The position numbers and the translations under genes were made by a program. DNA of 37,133 nucleotides from a virus. Each line of letters starts with the position of its first letter. Within the stretch, counting starts at the first letter, position 1. Of the stretch, positions 1 through 7,006 are shown in pieces. The notes beneath the pieces were generated by a model, which worked only from the letters and a program-made list of their open reading frames with translations, was not told the DNA's origin and did not search any database. The stretch lies in IMG/VR virus record IMGVR_UViG_3300020281_001017, positions 1-37,133 of that record; one strand, 5' to 3'.

Positions 1-560
1 AAGTCATTATTATTTCTGAAACGATAGTGTTTAAACTTTTGACATTTATTCCACTTACCATTACCTACTCTAGGTGAACCGAATGTATATAGAACGACAT
101 CAGGATTATTTAATCTACCTGCAACTAAAGTAGCAAGTGCGGCCCCTAGACTATGACCTGTTATGTATATTTGTTTTTTATCAGTTTCACACTCTTTCAT
201 ATACTTTACAACATCTTCCCAGACATCATTAAGAGCGTATTTGAAACCTCTATGTACTTTACCCTCTAACTTACCATCAATGCTTTTTGATTGCACTTTT
301 TTGATATCTAAATCTGCTTTGATATCTTGCCATTGTGTAGGTTCTGTACCTCTAAAGACTAATATAAAGTTATTGGCACCGTTTAGAGCGTATGCTTGTG
401 TACCACCAAAATCAAAAAACTTAACAGTCCAAGATTTAGTACCGATATGATCTTTGAATTTAGTTTGGTCTTGATAGCATTTCTCGGACAACTGTGCCAT
501 AAAAGCAGCAGTTGCCCAAGAATAGTTAGATGATAATTCTGTTAGTTTATTATCATCCAT
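1..560 (-). CDS. Class 3 lipase-like alpha/beta hydrolase (3'-truncated by window edge)
   Basis: The reading frame opens with ATG at 560 and runs off the left edge after 186 codons without a stop. The translation has the lipase class 3 (Lipase_3) layout: a FRGT oxyanion-region motif near residue 70, the nucleophile elbow GHSLGAAL at residues 135-142 (catalytic Ser137), and TFGSPRVGN at 159-167. It ends at ...RFRNNND, where the catalytic Asp of this family usually lies; the His would be beyond the edge. No signal peptide is seen, so the protein probably stays in the cell or virion. The predicted role is esterase or phospholipase, possibly acting on host membrane lipid at entry, in lysis or in lipid scavenging; the role is inferred. 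It sits directly downstream of a 53-aa membrane protein gene (4-bp gap). Confidence 0.85.
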   Translation of the reverse strand, partial: MDDNKLTELSSNYSWATAAFMAQLSEKCYQDQTKFKDHIGTKSWTVKFFDFGGTQAYALNGANNFILVFRGTEPTQWQDIKADLDIKKVQSKSIDGKLEGKVHRGFKYALNDVWEDVVKYMKECETDKKQIYITGHSLGAALATLVAGRLNNPDVVLYTFGSPRVGNGKWNKCQKFKHYRFRNNND

Positions 561-564
561 TTAA

Positions 565-726
565 TTATTCTCCTTTTACAAGAGTGAAGATACCATATGC
601 TAACCCAGCCCAAGCGGCCCACTTAGCGATACCTCCGAATAGAATTACGAAAATACAAATTGCGATTAGAGTAGCTCCGTCAAGTGAAGTCCTCTCAGTT
701 AATCGTCCTTTAATCCAATCTATCAT
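565..726 (-). CDS. Small single-pass membrane protein, 53 aa
   Basis: This short frame starts at ATG 726 and stops with TAA at 565. Its ATG overlaps the TGA of the upstream gene (ATGA, 723-726), a typical translational coupling. Residues about 18-48 are hydrophobic (GATLIAICIFVILF then GGIAKWAAWAGLAYGIF), consistent with one or two short membrane helices, after a polar N-terminus MIDWIKGRLTERTS. An internal GGAG-like purine stretch just before its stop (AAAGGAGAA) can serve as the ribosome binding site of the lipase gene 4 bp downstream. I do not recognise a family. Being co-expressed with a lipase, it could be a holin- or membrane-anchor-like partner, but that is speculation. Confidence 0.65.
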   Translation of the reverse strand: MIDWIKGRLTERTSLDGATLIAICIFVILFGGIAKWAAWAGLAYGIFTLVKGE

Positions 727-1520
727 TTTCTTCCTTTCCTCTTTGGTTTTTTAATATGCGACTTGGCAGTCGGCTTCTCATCAGGGTTGTCCGATTTTTG
801 TTGATGACTGGTCGTTGGTACATATGTGCCTAAACCATACTGACCAATACCCCTATATGAATACATTAATTCTTTTACTTTTTGAAACTTTGTTTTCTCT
901 GGTTTAATTTCTTCATAAGTTTTGAGTTCATTAATCTTGCTCAGTATCTTTCTACCTAGACCTGTTTTCATCCAATCTTTTTTCTTCGTTTTCTTTCTAA
1001 CAACTACCGTTGAACTATCATCACCTGTGCCTGGAACTGCTGTGCCTGTAGCATTTGCTGGGGCATCTTCATACTTAGCACTCTTTCTTTTAGTGCCATC
1101 TGCTCTAGGTATTAAACCTTTTGCCTTCAAGTGTGCCTTATCTGTAAATCCTGCCTTACCTGCTTTATATCTTTTCATAGCATCAGCAGTATTAGGTGCA
1201 GCTTCCTTTTGCATTTCTTTTGTTTTCTTTTTCATCTGTTCAATATATCTTCTATATACAGCAGCCTCTGCCATCTTACCCATTTCTTTTGCCCTTTGTT
1301 CCATAGCAACTGCGGCCTGTATTTTATGTGCGTGTGTTTTACCAGAGTTCTTTATTTTGTTTACACTCGCTCTTGCTGTTTTAACATCTTTAAATCCTAA
1401 ACCGTGTATTGTGCCTTTAGGATTTTCATCTGTATATAAGTCTGAATGTTTATCTGATTTAGCAGGTTGGCCTTTTTTTCTAGGTATGCGTGGCGCCTCC
1501 CATAATGCTCTAGTTTTCAC
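723..1520 (-). CDS. Conserved Lys-rich marine T4-like phage protein, 265 aa
   Basis: The start is GTG at 1520, chosen because a strong GGAGG lies about a dozen bases upstream and no nearby ATG exists. The N-terminal ~100 residues (beginning MKTRALWEAPRIPRKKG, with KHSDLYTDENPKGTI and a run of RAKEMGKMAEAAVYRRYI) form a block I associate from memory with conserved hypothetical proteins of marine T4-like phages. The rest is basic and low complexity, with a KKTKKKDWMKTGLGRKIL segment, and is probably disordered at the C-terminus. It is very basic, as expected of a DNA-associated or internal virion protein, but no catalytic motif is visible. It overlaps the upstream 195-aa gene by 11 bp and the downstream membrane protein by 4 bp. 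Confidence 0.75.
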   Translation of the reverse strand: MKTRALWEAPRIPRKKGQPAKSDKHSDLYTDENPKGTIHGLGFKDVKTARASVNKIKNSGKTHAHKIQAAVAMEQRAKEMGKMAEAAVYRRYIEQMKKKTKEMQKEAAPNTADAMKRYKAGKAGFTDKAHLKAKGLIPRADGTKRKSAKYEDAPANATGTAVPGTGDDSSTVVVRKKTKKKDWMKTGLGRKILSKINELKTYEEIKPEKTKFQKVKELMYSYRGIGQYGLGTYVPTTSHQQKSDNPDEKPTAKSHIKKPKRKGRK

Positions 1521-2097
1521 TTCTAATATCCTCCGATGTTATGTAGAGACTAGTACCATTTACCTCTACTGGATATACTTCATAACCTAAAATAGTATCG
1601 TGAACAGGAATGTCTTTTTTGAAGTTTACTTTTGTTCCTTCAGAGACAACAATATCGCCCTCAATATCGTATAGATCATTTCTAATAGTGTATGTACCTG
1701 CTGATATAGGTTCATTTATAACACTAGATTCAGATATTGTATCAAACTTATATCCTTCATTTTTTAAGTGTCTATAAATTTCTTTTTCATAGACATCTGA
1801 ATTATTATAAGTTTCTTTTAATAAAGCAACAGCAGCGGCAGCATAAGTTCCTAATCTACCACCTAGACCTACTTTCTTTAGTATTCTTTTAAAATTAAAT
1901 ACTAGTCTATGTAATAATGTATAGGATGTTTTCTCTCTACCTATTCTTAGACTTCTTGCTTTTCTTAGTACCTTACCATCTTTATCAATAATACCATATT
2001 TAAATGCGTCTTGTTTTTCAAAAGGCGTTGTAAGCAGTTTAAGAAAACGATAGGTAACAAATAAATCAATCGCTCTGTTTTCTTTTAGTTCTTGCAT
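1510..2097 (-). CDS. Conserved marine T4-like phage protein of unknown function, 195 aa
   Basis: ATG at 2097 overlaps the TAA of the preceding gene (TAATG). Residues 1-100 contain a helical, basic block (FVTYRFLKLLTTPFEKQDAF, then SYTLLHRLVFNFKRILKKVG and a GGRLGTYAAAAVALLKETY segment). Residues about 125-190 look like a beta-rich domain with SAGTYTIRNDLYDIEGDIVV and DTILGYEVYPVEVNGTSLYI. I recall similar sequences in cyanophage and pelagiphage genomes annotated as hypothetical or structural; no enzymatic motif is visible. Gene order among small virion-type genes suggests a structural or internal-head role, which is inference. Confidence 0.7.
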   Translation of the reverse strand: MQELKENRAIDLFVTYRFLKLLTTPFEKQDAFKYGIIDKDGKVLRKARSLRIGREKTSYTLLHRLVFNFKRILKKVGLGGRLGTYAAAAVALLKETYNNSDVYEKEIYRHLKNEGYKFDTISESSVINEPISAGTYTIRNDLYDIEGDIVVSEGTKVNFKKDIPVHDTILGYEVYPVEVNGTSLYITSEDIRSEN

Positions 2098-2462
2098 TAA
2101 ATATTCTCCAACTCTTTTAATAATAATTTATGCACTGGCAAATCTTGCATATCATTTTCAGGCATAAAATTTAAGAATACTAAAAATGTTTTTAACAATG
2201 GCCAGTATTCTCTTTCAACTTTAAAAAATAACATTGTTGTAGCAGCGTCAACACCAAACACATTAGTTAATATTATAATGTGATTAATAATTAATCTAGT
2301 TCTCAATTCACCTGTGGCAGTATATTTTCTAAATAATCGCTTTATATATTTAAAGCGTTTCATATCATCTAGAAACTCTGCCTGACCTACACACGATGGA
2401 TTATCATAGTGCTTGGCGGCGAATAGCATTATATTGCTACTTGTCAACTTCTTAAAATTCAT
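2097..2462 (-). CDS. Conserved small protein of marine T4-like phages (DUF7207-like?)
   Basis: The 121-aa protein has a helical block with AAKHYDNPSCVGQAEFLDD, KYIKRLFRKY, GELRTRLIINHIIILTNVFG and AATTMLFFKVEREYWPLLK. This is a pattern I associate with a short conserved family found beside structural genes in cyanophages and pelagiphages, possibly DUF7207; the name is from memory and uncertain. The hydrophobic 56-85 region looks like a packed helical core rather than a membrane span. It is coupled (TAATG) to the downstream 195-aa gene, so the two are probably made in fixed ratio. Confidence 0.7.
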   Translation of the reverse strand: MNFKKLTSSNIMLFAAKHYDNPSCVGQAEFLDDMKRFKYIKRLFRKYTATGELRTRLIINHIIILTNVFGVDAATTMLFFKVEREYWPLLKTFLVFLNFMPENDMQDLPVHKLLLKELENI

Positions 2463-2477
2463 AACGAAAGAGTATTA

Positions 2478-2870
2478 TTATTTTATACTAGCAGATACCT
2501 TATACATCCCACTAGGAATTTGCTCATATTTAATGGTCATATTAAACTTTTGTAGTTCACCTTCGGTAACATCTTCTGGTTTTTCAGCACCTGTTTTACC
2601 GTAGTGAGGAACTTGAGTTACCTCTATTGTGTGAGAACCACTTTGTCCTTCAGATGAAGGCACTTTAAAGTTTAAACCCATACTACCAAGTTTGTTATAA
2701 ACCTGATGAACACCAGCATCTGGATTCATAAATTCTCTTTCAGAGATTGAACCAAGATAAGCACTCAAAACTTGCATAGATTTTTCTGACCCATCAAAGA
2801 AATTAACATCATTCTTATCACCGTAGTGTTGTATGTTGCCTTCGTTAATGTGTTGTTTAAACGATTTCAT
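2478..2870 (-). CDS. Hypothetical protein with capsid-targeting-like N-terminus, 130 aa
   Basis: The N-terminus MKSFKQHINE-GN closely resembles the T4 internal-protein capsid-targeting peptide (MKTYQEFIAE-A), which is cleaved by the gp21 protease after [L/I]-x-E. Here I-N-E gives a predicted cleavage after residue 10. The remainder is a soluble alpha/beta protein with MQVLSAYLGSISEREFM and a C-terminal beta-rich part (SHTIEVTQVPHYGKTG, FNMTIKYEQIPSGMYKVSAS). I do not recognise the mature domain. Its start overlaps a 52-aa frame (2857-3015) by 14 bp. It is likely a packaged internal head protein; the targeting reading is inference from motif similarity. Confidence 0.7.
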   Translation of the reverse strand: MKSFKQHINEGNIQHYGDKNDVNFFDGSEKSMQVLSAYLGSISEREFMNPDAGVHQVYNKLGSMGLNFKVPSSEGQSGSHTIEVTQVPHYGKTGAEKPEDVTEGELQKFNMTIKYEQIPSGMYKVSASIK

Positions 2871-3015
2871 CTTTCTTATCCTCTTTTTTATATTTCTTTT
2901 CTTCTTTAGCCTTATTAGGATTTACCGTTAAGACCTCAGAAATTACCTCTTCTTTAGGTTCTGATTTTGCTTTATAAGGAACACCACCAGCACCCATTCT
3001 AACATTATCAGCCAT
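2857..3015 (-). CDS. Small charged protein, 52 aa
   Basis: The frame starts at ATG 3015 inside the TAATG overlap with the coiled-coil gene upstream, preceded by GGAGAAAACTA, and stops at TAA 2857, overlapping the next gene by 14 bp. The peptide begins MADNVRMGAGGVPYKAK and ends in a Lys/Glu-rich tail (KEEKKYKKEDKKDE). Tight coupling on both sides and a good ribosome binding site support a real gene although it is short. The Gly-rich start and charged tail suggest a small virion-associated or disordered protein; no family is recognised. Confidence 0.65.
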   Translation of the reverse strand: MADNVRMGAGGVPYKAKSEPKEEVISEVLTVNPNKAKEEKKYKKEDKKDEIV

Positions 3016-3236
3016 TAGTTTTCTCCTTCTTGAGCGACATCTTCTATTTTTTCATCATTGTAAGTTTGTTCGCTCTGTTCTTTTTCTAAATCAGCAAGAA
3101 ATAAGTTTACTTGTTGAAGGGCGCCTGATAATGCTTTTAGATTATCTTGTGCTTTAGTCAATGCTTCTTGACCTTTTTGTATACCCTCAGTAAGTTCTAA
3201 TTGTCTTGCTTCAAGTTTTTCTTTTGATATTGACAT
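3015..3236 (-). CDS. Small coiled-coil protein, 73 aa
   Basis: Residues 1-52 are a nearly continuous heptad-like helix (ISKEKLEARQLELTEGIQKG, then LKALSGALQQVNLFLADLEK), followed by an acidic tail. This length and composition are common for small accessory virion or chaperone proteins beside T4-like structural genes. It lies 21 bp downstream of the 147-aa structural gene and is coupled by TAATG to the 52-aa gene. No specific function can be assigned. Confidence 0.75.
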   Translation of the reverse strand: MSISKEKLEARQLELTEGIQKGQEALTKAQDNLKALSGALQQVNLFLADLEKEQSEQTYNDEKIEDVAQEGEN

Positions 3237-3257
3237 AATGTATTCCTTTCAATTCAA

Positions 3258-3701
3258 TTATGCGAGTGTACAACCATTATTACCTAGTACAACCCAAGCA
3301 GAGTTGACATACATAAGCATTACAGTATCGCCTACATCATTAAAGGTAATAGTTGTGTTTGATCCAGCGAAAGCAGCAGGTGTTAAGGTAACATCGCCAC
3401 CGTCTGTAATCATTGTAATAATTTTTATTTGCCCAACACTACCTGCAGCAAGAGTGACGGCATATGCGCCTGTACTTGCGAGTGTGGTTACTGCCGTTGT
3501 CAAGTTCACAGCACCTGTTGAAGTTAGTGCTTGTGGTGTACTATCAAATGCCAACCATGTTGGGAAATTGTTGAATAGACTTGCTATTGATATTTTTTTA
3601 TTAACGGGTGTGCCTGATGGATCATCTATCACATGGAGTAGATCCTCAGCAGCAATCCCAGTTCCTAAATCCGTTAGGGCGGTTATTTTTTTATCAGCCA
3701 T
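3258..3701 (-). CDS. Virion structural / fibre-type protein, 147 aa
   Basis: The N-terminus ([20 protein letters not shown] then [20 protein letters not shown]) is the typical start of phage tail-fibre or surface virion proteins, in which a short attachment segment precedes beta repeats. Residues 50-147 are Thr/Ala/Gly-rich beta structure ([40 protein letters not shown]) resembling a fibre shaft or head-decoration fold. ATG 3701 has a good AGGAG at -9. The gene follows a TATAAATA box (3795-3802) and a strong hairpin (3763-3790) in its leader. The exact virion location is unknown. Confidence 0.75.
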   Translation of the reverse strand: MADKKITALTDLGTGIAAEDLLHVIDDPSGTPVNKKISIASLFNNFPTWLAFDSTPQALTSTGAVNLTTAVTTLASTGAYAVTLAAGSVGQIKIITMITDGGDVTLTPAAFAGSNTTITFNDVGDTVMLMYVNSAWVVLGNNGCTLA

Positions 3702-3762
3702 TATTTTCTCCTATAATTCCAAGTTAATGGTAAACTACTCTAGGCATACTACCTAGACCACC

Positions 3763-3790
3763 GTGAGGGAAGTAGCATCCCTTCCCTCAC
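3763..3790 (-). terminator. Perfect 10-bp hairpin between structural genes
   Basis: GTGAGGGAAG (3763-3772) and CTTCCCTCAC (3781-3790) form a perfect 10-bp stem with an 8-base loop. Reading leftwards there is no clean T-run after it. It lies just downstream of a TATAAATA box, so it may terminate the 195-aa structural gene, or form a 5' stabilising structure on the late transcript of the 147-aa gene. The sequence does not decide between these. Confidence 0.65.
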
Positions 3791-3794
3791 AATA

Positions 3795-3802
3795 TATTTA
3801 TA
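3795..3802 (-). promoter_or_regulatory. T4-type late promoter box TATAAATA
   Basis: The minus strand reads TATAAATA exactly, the consensus of T4 late promoters recognised by gp55 with the gp33/gp45 coactivator. It sits just past the stop of the 195-aa gene and about 94 bp upstream of the ATG of the 147-aa virion protein. A hairpin follows immediately in the predicted leader. AT-rich sequence makes chance matches possible, but the intergenic position supports it. Confidence 0.6.
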
Positions 3803-3804
3803 TA

Positions 3805-4392
3805 CTACGAACCAACTGTTATAGTTCCAGCAGCAGCACCGACAGCAGCAGATATTGCAACAGCTGAATCAGTTGTTGTACCTGCGTCTTTAATTGTACC
3901 GCCATTCTTATCGACATTTTGAGCACCAATTGATAACACATCAGTTGCATTAACAGCAGCATTTGAAGCCGTTCCTGAGAATGTTAGTGTATCACTAGTG
4001 ACCGGTAAAGTACCGTCCATTGTCAATGTTATGCTGGATGATCCTCCTGATCCTGTTTGGTCGTTTGACACAACCATTAGGGCAGGTTGACTTGAAACGG
4101 TGACCTGTTCGTTATAGTGTACTTCTACAACTATTGATGAACCGCCTGCACCTGATACAGTTTGTCCAACCGCAAAGTTTACAGCGTCAATAGTAGCATT
4201 ACCTAAACTTGTAGATAGGTCTCCGATTGCAACTAGAACTTCTGGTGTAGCACTTGTATTGTCATTTCCGCTATCAGCCGTACCTGCTTGTTTAACCCAA
4301 CCTGAAGAATTTGCAAAAACATTTTTCTTCTCGGCAGTAGTTAAATTCTTAGGTTTTGACTCATCGGAAGTACTTGCTCCCCATAATCCCAT
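3805..4392 (-). CDS. Virion structural protein with Ig/fibre-like beta repeats, 195 aa
   Basis: The N-terminal signature MGLWGASTSDESKPKNLTTA followed by NSSGWVKQAG is characteristic, as I recall it, of a virion structural protein family abundant in marine T4-like phages, ending in a GWV motif near residue 32. Residues 50-195 are Ser/Thr/Gly/Ala/Val-rich with alternating beta strands (VVVEVHYNEQ-type strands, SSSITLTMDGTLPVTSDTLT), consistent with a fibre or surface decoration. It lies about 46 bp downstream of an exact TATAAATA late promoter (4438-4445), in keeping with late, high-level expression. Confidence 0.75.
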   Translation of the reverse strand: MGLWGASTSDESKPKNLTTAEKKNVFANSSGWVKQAGTADSGNDNTSATPEVLVAIGDLSTSLGNATIDAVNFAVGQTVSGAGGSSIVVEVHYNEQVTVSSQPALMVVSNDQTGSGGSSSITLTMDGTLPVTSDTLTFSGTASNAAVNATDVLSIGAQNVDKNGGTIKDAGTTTDSAVAISAAVGAAAGTITVGS

Positions 4393-4437
4393 TTTAACTC
4401 TCCTTATTAATAAGTTTTTTAGTTATATAACTAGTAC

Positions 4438-4445
4438 TATTTATA
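4438..4445 (-). promoter_or_regulatory. T4-type late promoter box TATAAATA
   Basis: Exact TATAAATA on the minus strand in the 75-bp gap between the 735-aa gene and the 195-aa structural gene, 46 bp upstream of the latter's ATG. This spacing is typical for T4-like late promoters. This is the best-placed late box in the window. Confidence 0.7.
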
Positions 4446-4467
4446 AGATTTTTTGACTGTGTGGAAA

Positions 4468-6675
4468 TTAATTATTAGATGCGGCCTGAGCGTTTCCGCC
4501 TGCAGATGCCGATATGTCCATCTTTGGATCTATCTCAATCTTAGTCTTTCCAGTACCTACCTTTAATTTAGTAGTTTCTTTCTCTTTCATCTTGTATTTT
4601 TTGCCATCTCTCATATCTTTAATGATCTTTTGTGCTAGACCTACTTTGAGAGGAACTTCACCTGTATCTTTATTGGGTTCTACTGTTTTTTGAGATTTTT
4701 CTAAATTTTTAACTTTTAGTAATTGATTTTCTTTTTCTAGTTTCTCAATCTCTTGTTTTAGTTTTTCTTTATCATCTGTTTTTTTAGAGACTGTAGCAGA
4801 TGTAGTTTCTTTATCTGCACTTTCATTTTTTAGACCTTCTTTAAAATCTGTCCATTTCATACCTCTATTGATCACTAATTCAGATTTAGCAGTAGAGGTT
4901 ACAAATGGTATACTTGCCTGTGCCAGTTTATTTAACTGATCTTTTGTCATCTTCTTTATCATACCAGTCATTTTATTTAACTGTTCAGGAGACATTCTTC
5001 TACCTTTTAGAGGGGCATATTCTCTCTCTAATGTTTTGATTTGAGCAGCTGTAAATTCATTTAACTGTTCTTCACCATACATCTTTTTAAACTTCTTAGT
5101 AAATGTTGATGGTTTAGTTTTTGCTTCTTTATCACCTGGTGCAGCCTTATAGTCGTCATCATCATCTGACTTTTTATAACCAGGTCTATTCTTAAAGAAG
5201 TTTGCTCTTTTCTTTTTAGTATCTTTCTTTAGGTCTTTGTAATATTTTTTAGGTTGTGTACCTTTTACTTTCTTAACATCTTTATCTTGTGGTTGTGCGT
5301 CTAAATCTTCTAGTTTTGTAATTGAATCAACTTTACCACCATCTTTTTTTACTTTAGCAGCAAAATCATCTGCGTCTTGTTTAGTTGCGAAGTGATCTAT
5401 ATTTTTGATAGGTGTACCTTTCTTTTGAGAATGTACTGCATAGTCACCTTTTCTAGGAAATCTTTCTTCTAAGTTCTCTGCCTCTTCAGTAGGCACACAA
5501 TTAGGTACTTGTTTACCATTCTTAGTTTTCATACCTACTTGTTTGAAACCTTTCCAACACGCTTCAGGTAAATGCTCATCTTTAATATTAAACTTCTTTT
5601 TAAATCCATCATAACCACCAGCGGATTTTACCATCTTATTGAATACTGCTTGTGATTTAGGATTTATGAAGTTGCCATCTTTGTCAAATAGTTTTTTAAG
5701 ATGAGGTGGTAATGTATCTTTATTTTTTTCCCAGGAACTTTCTTCTAATTCTACTTCATCAGCAATTTGTTTTTCTAATTCTTTTGCTTGTTTAGCGTGT
5801 AATGCACTACCTTTTTTAAGACCTTTGATAACATCTTTAACTTGTTTCTCATCATCTTTTTCTAAATCTTCATTATATTTTGCCAATGCTTGTTTAACAA
5901 ATGACATATTAGATAGTCCCTTAGCAATTTTTTCTATCTCTGCCACAGCCTTTGTCATATTACCAGCAAACTTTTTAGCAATTTTTTGTGCTTTGTTCAC
6001 TTTATCCATTGATACAGTTAATTCATTTATATCTTCTTCTTCATCAATACCTAGTTTTTTCTTTACCATATTAGTTGCAGTACCAAATCTAACAGCGTCA
6101 CCCTTATCTTTACCATATCTATCTTTAAAACTTTTCTTTGGTAGATCATCTGCTACTTTGTGTACCATTTTAATTTGTTTTTTAGATAAATCTGCTTCTC
6201 CTAATACAGACTTAACTGCCTTTACATCTAACTTTAATGCCTTTGCAATTTCTTCAGCAGACTTACCATCTTTAGACATTCTGTCAATCTCAGACATTTT
6301 GCCTTCTTCTAATTCTTCTTTTTCAAATTCTTCACATAGACACTCTTCGCCGCCACATTTTTCACATACTGCAAATTCAAACTCTTCAGCCGCTCTAACT
6401 TTTTTAGCAAGGTCTTTATCTGCACCGCCCCAAGTTCCTGATGACTTGGTTACAAAACTGTTTACTCTTGCCAATGCCCATTGTACTTGAGTTGCCCCAG
6501 GTCTATGACCACCTTTCCATGCAGCCATACCTCTGTCATAAACTTTCTTTAGAATAGAGTAAGGCATACCAGTTTTCTTTGCCTTATTCTTAACTGCTGT
6601 GATTGTTTCGTCTATTTGATTTTGTCTGATCTCATCTAGAAGTTGACGAGTAGTTTTTGAATATTTACTTTTCAT
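4468..6675 (-). CDS. Lys/Glu-rich mosaic virion-type protein with DUF5824-like domain, 735 aa
   Basis: Residues ~25-95 match the DUF5824-type block seen in marine T4-like phages (KKTGMPYSILKKVYDRGMAA, GGHRPGATQVQWALARVNSF). A Cys cluster C-x2-C-x4-C-x-C follows at 104-114. After this come short modules that recur in other phage proteins: KMVHKVADDLPKKSFKDRYG near 180, CWKGFKQVGMKTKNGKQVPN near 370, and TFTKKFKKMYGEEQLNEF near 540. The C-terminal region has a strong coiled coil (KEKLKQEIEKLEKENQLLKV). The N-terminal RQLLDE and several internal [L/I]-x-E sites (INEL, LNEF, LPEA) resemble gp21 protease sites. It is probably an internal head or scaffold-like protein. ATG overlaps the preceding stop (TAATG). 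Confidence 0.75.
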   Translation of the reverse strand: MKSKYSKTTRQLLDEIRQNQIDETITAVKNKAKKTGMPYSILKKVYDRGMAAWKGGHRPGATQVQWALARVNSFVTKSSGTWGGADKDLAKKVRAAEEFEFAVCEKCGGEECLCEEFEKEELEEGKMSEIDRMSKDGKSAEEIAKALKLDVKAVKSVLGEADLSKKQIKMVHKVADDLPKKSFKDRYGKDKGDAVRFGTATNMVKKKLGIDEEEDINELTVSMDKVNKAQKIAKKFAGNMTKAVAEIEKIAKGLSNMSFVKQALAKYNEDLEKDDEKQVKDVIKGLKKGSALHAKQAKELEKQIADEVELEESSWEKNKDTLPPHLKKLFDKDGNFINPKSQAVFNKMVKSAGGYDGFKKKFNIKDEHLPEACWKGFKQVGMKTKNGKQVPNCVPTEEAENLEERFPRKGDYAVHSQKKGTPIKNIDHFATKQDADDFAAKVKKDGGKVDSITKLEDLDAQPQDKDVKKVKGTQPKKYYKDLKKDTKKKRANFFKNRPGYKKSDDDDDYKAAPGDKEAKTKPSTFTKKFKKMYGEEQLNEFTAAQIKTLEREYAPLKGRRMSPEQLNKMTGMIKKMTKDQLNKLAQASIPFVTSTAKSELVINRGMKWTDFKEGLKNESADKETTSATVSKKTDDKEKLKQEIEKLEKENQLLKVKNLEKSQKTVEPNKDTGEVPLKVGLAQKIIKDMRDGKKYKMKEKETTKLKVGTGKTKIEIDPKMDISASAGGNAQAASNN

Positions 6676-7004
6676 TAGTTATCTACCTTTGCTCCGTGAC
6701 GCCATTGAAAACAAGACCAGTAGCGTGCTTTTGTTTTAGGGCCTGGGTTATCGCAATTATGTCTTGCCCTAAATGATTTAATTCTTTCTGGACTATCCCT
6801 TTTAATCTCCATATTTGGGTCACCGAAAGTTACCTTTTTTATTTTATCTCCATCTTTTACAAAGACTTTAAACTTTTTTGGGCCGTCAGGTGTTCTCATT
6901 GGGTCATTTAATTTGACCTTTCTGCCTTGATATTCAGCCTCAGTTAATTCGTGAGGTAAAACTCCCCACTCATTTGCTTCTTTTATGTAGTCTCTAAATT
7001 TCAT
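6675..7004 (-). CDS. Conserved marine phage protein with capsid-targeting-like N-terminus, 109 aa
   Basis: I place the start at ATG 7004, two bases after the stop of the upstream gene, rather than at an in-frame GTG at 7022. This gives an N-terminus MKFRDYIKE-AN that matches the T4 capsid-targeting pattern, with cleavage predicted after I-K-E. The conserved body has YQGRKVKLNDPMRTPDG, FKVFVKDG, TFGDPNMEIKRDSPERIKSF and a terminal RHNCDNPGPKTKARYWSCFQ with two Cys. I recognise this as a family widespread in T4-like marine phages, always unassigned. The RARHNCDNPGP...YWSC pattern could form a small metal or disulfide site. The product is probably a packaged internal protein. Confidence 0.75.
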   Translation of the reverse strand: MKFRDYIKEANEWGVLPHELTEAEYQGRKVKLNDPMRTPDGPKKFKVFVKDGDKIKKVTFGDPNMEIKRDSPERIKSFRARHNCDNPGPKTKARYWSCFQWRHGAKVDN

Positions 7005-7006
7005 AT

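Noticed and set aside
922-1590. Plus-strand open frame of about 220 codons
   Set aside because: It is antisense to the well-supported 265-aa gene, has no ribosome binding site, and its composition (Leu/Ser/Phe-rich) is the mirror of a Lys-rich gene.
3238-3756. Plus-strand open frame opposite the 147-aa structural gene
   Set aside because: It lies antisense to a gene with a typical fibre N-terminus and a good ribosome binding site.
5825-6490. Plus-strand open frame opposite the 735-aa gene
   Set aside because: Long only because the opposite strand is Lys/Glu-rich; no start signal, no recognisable domain.
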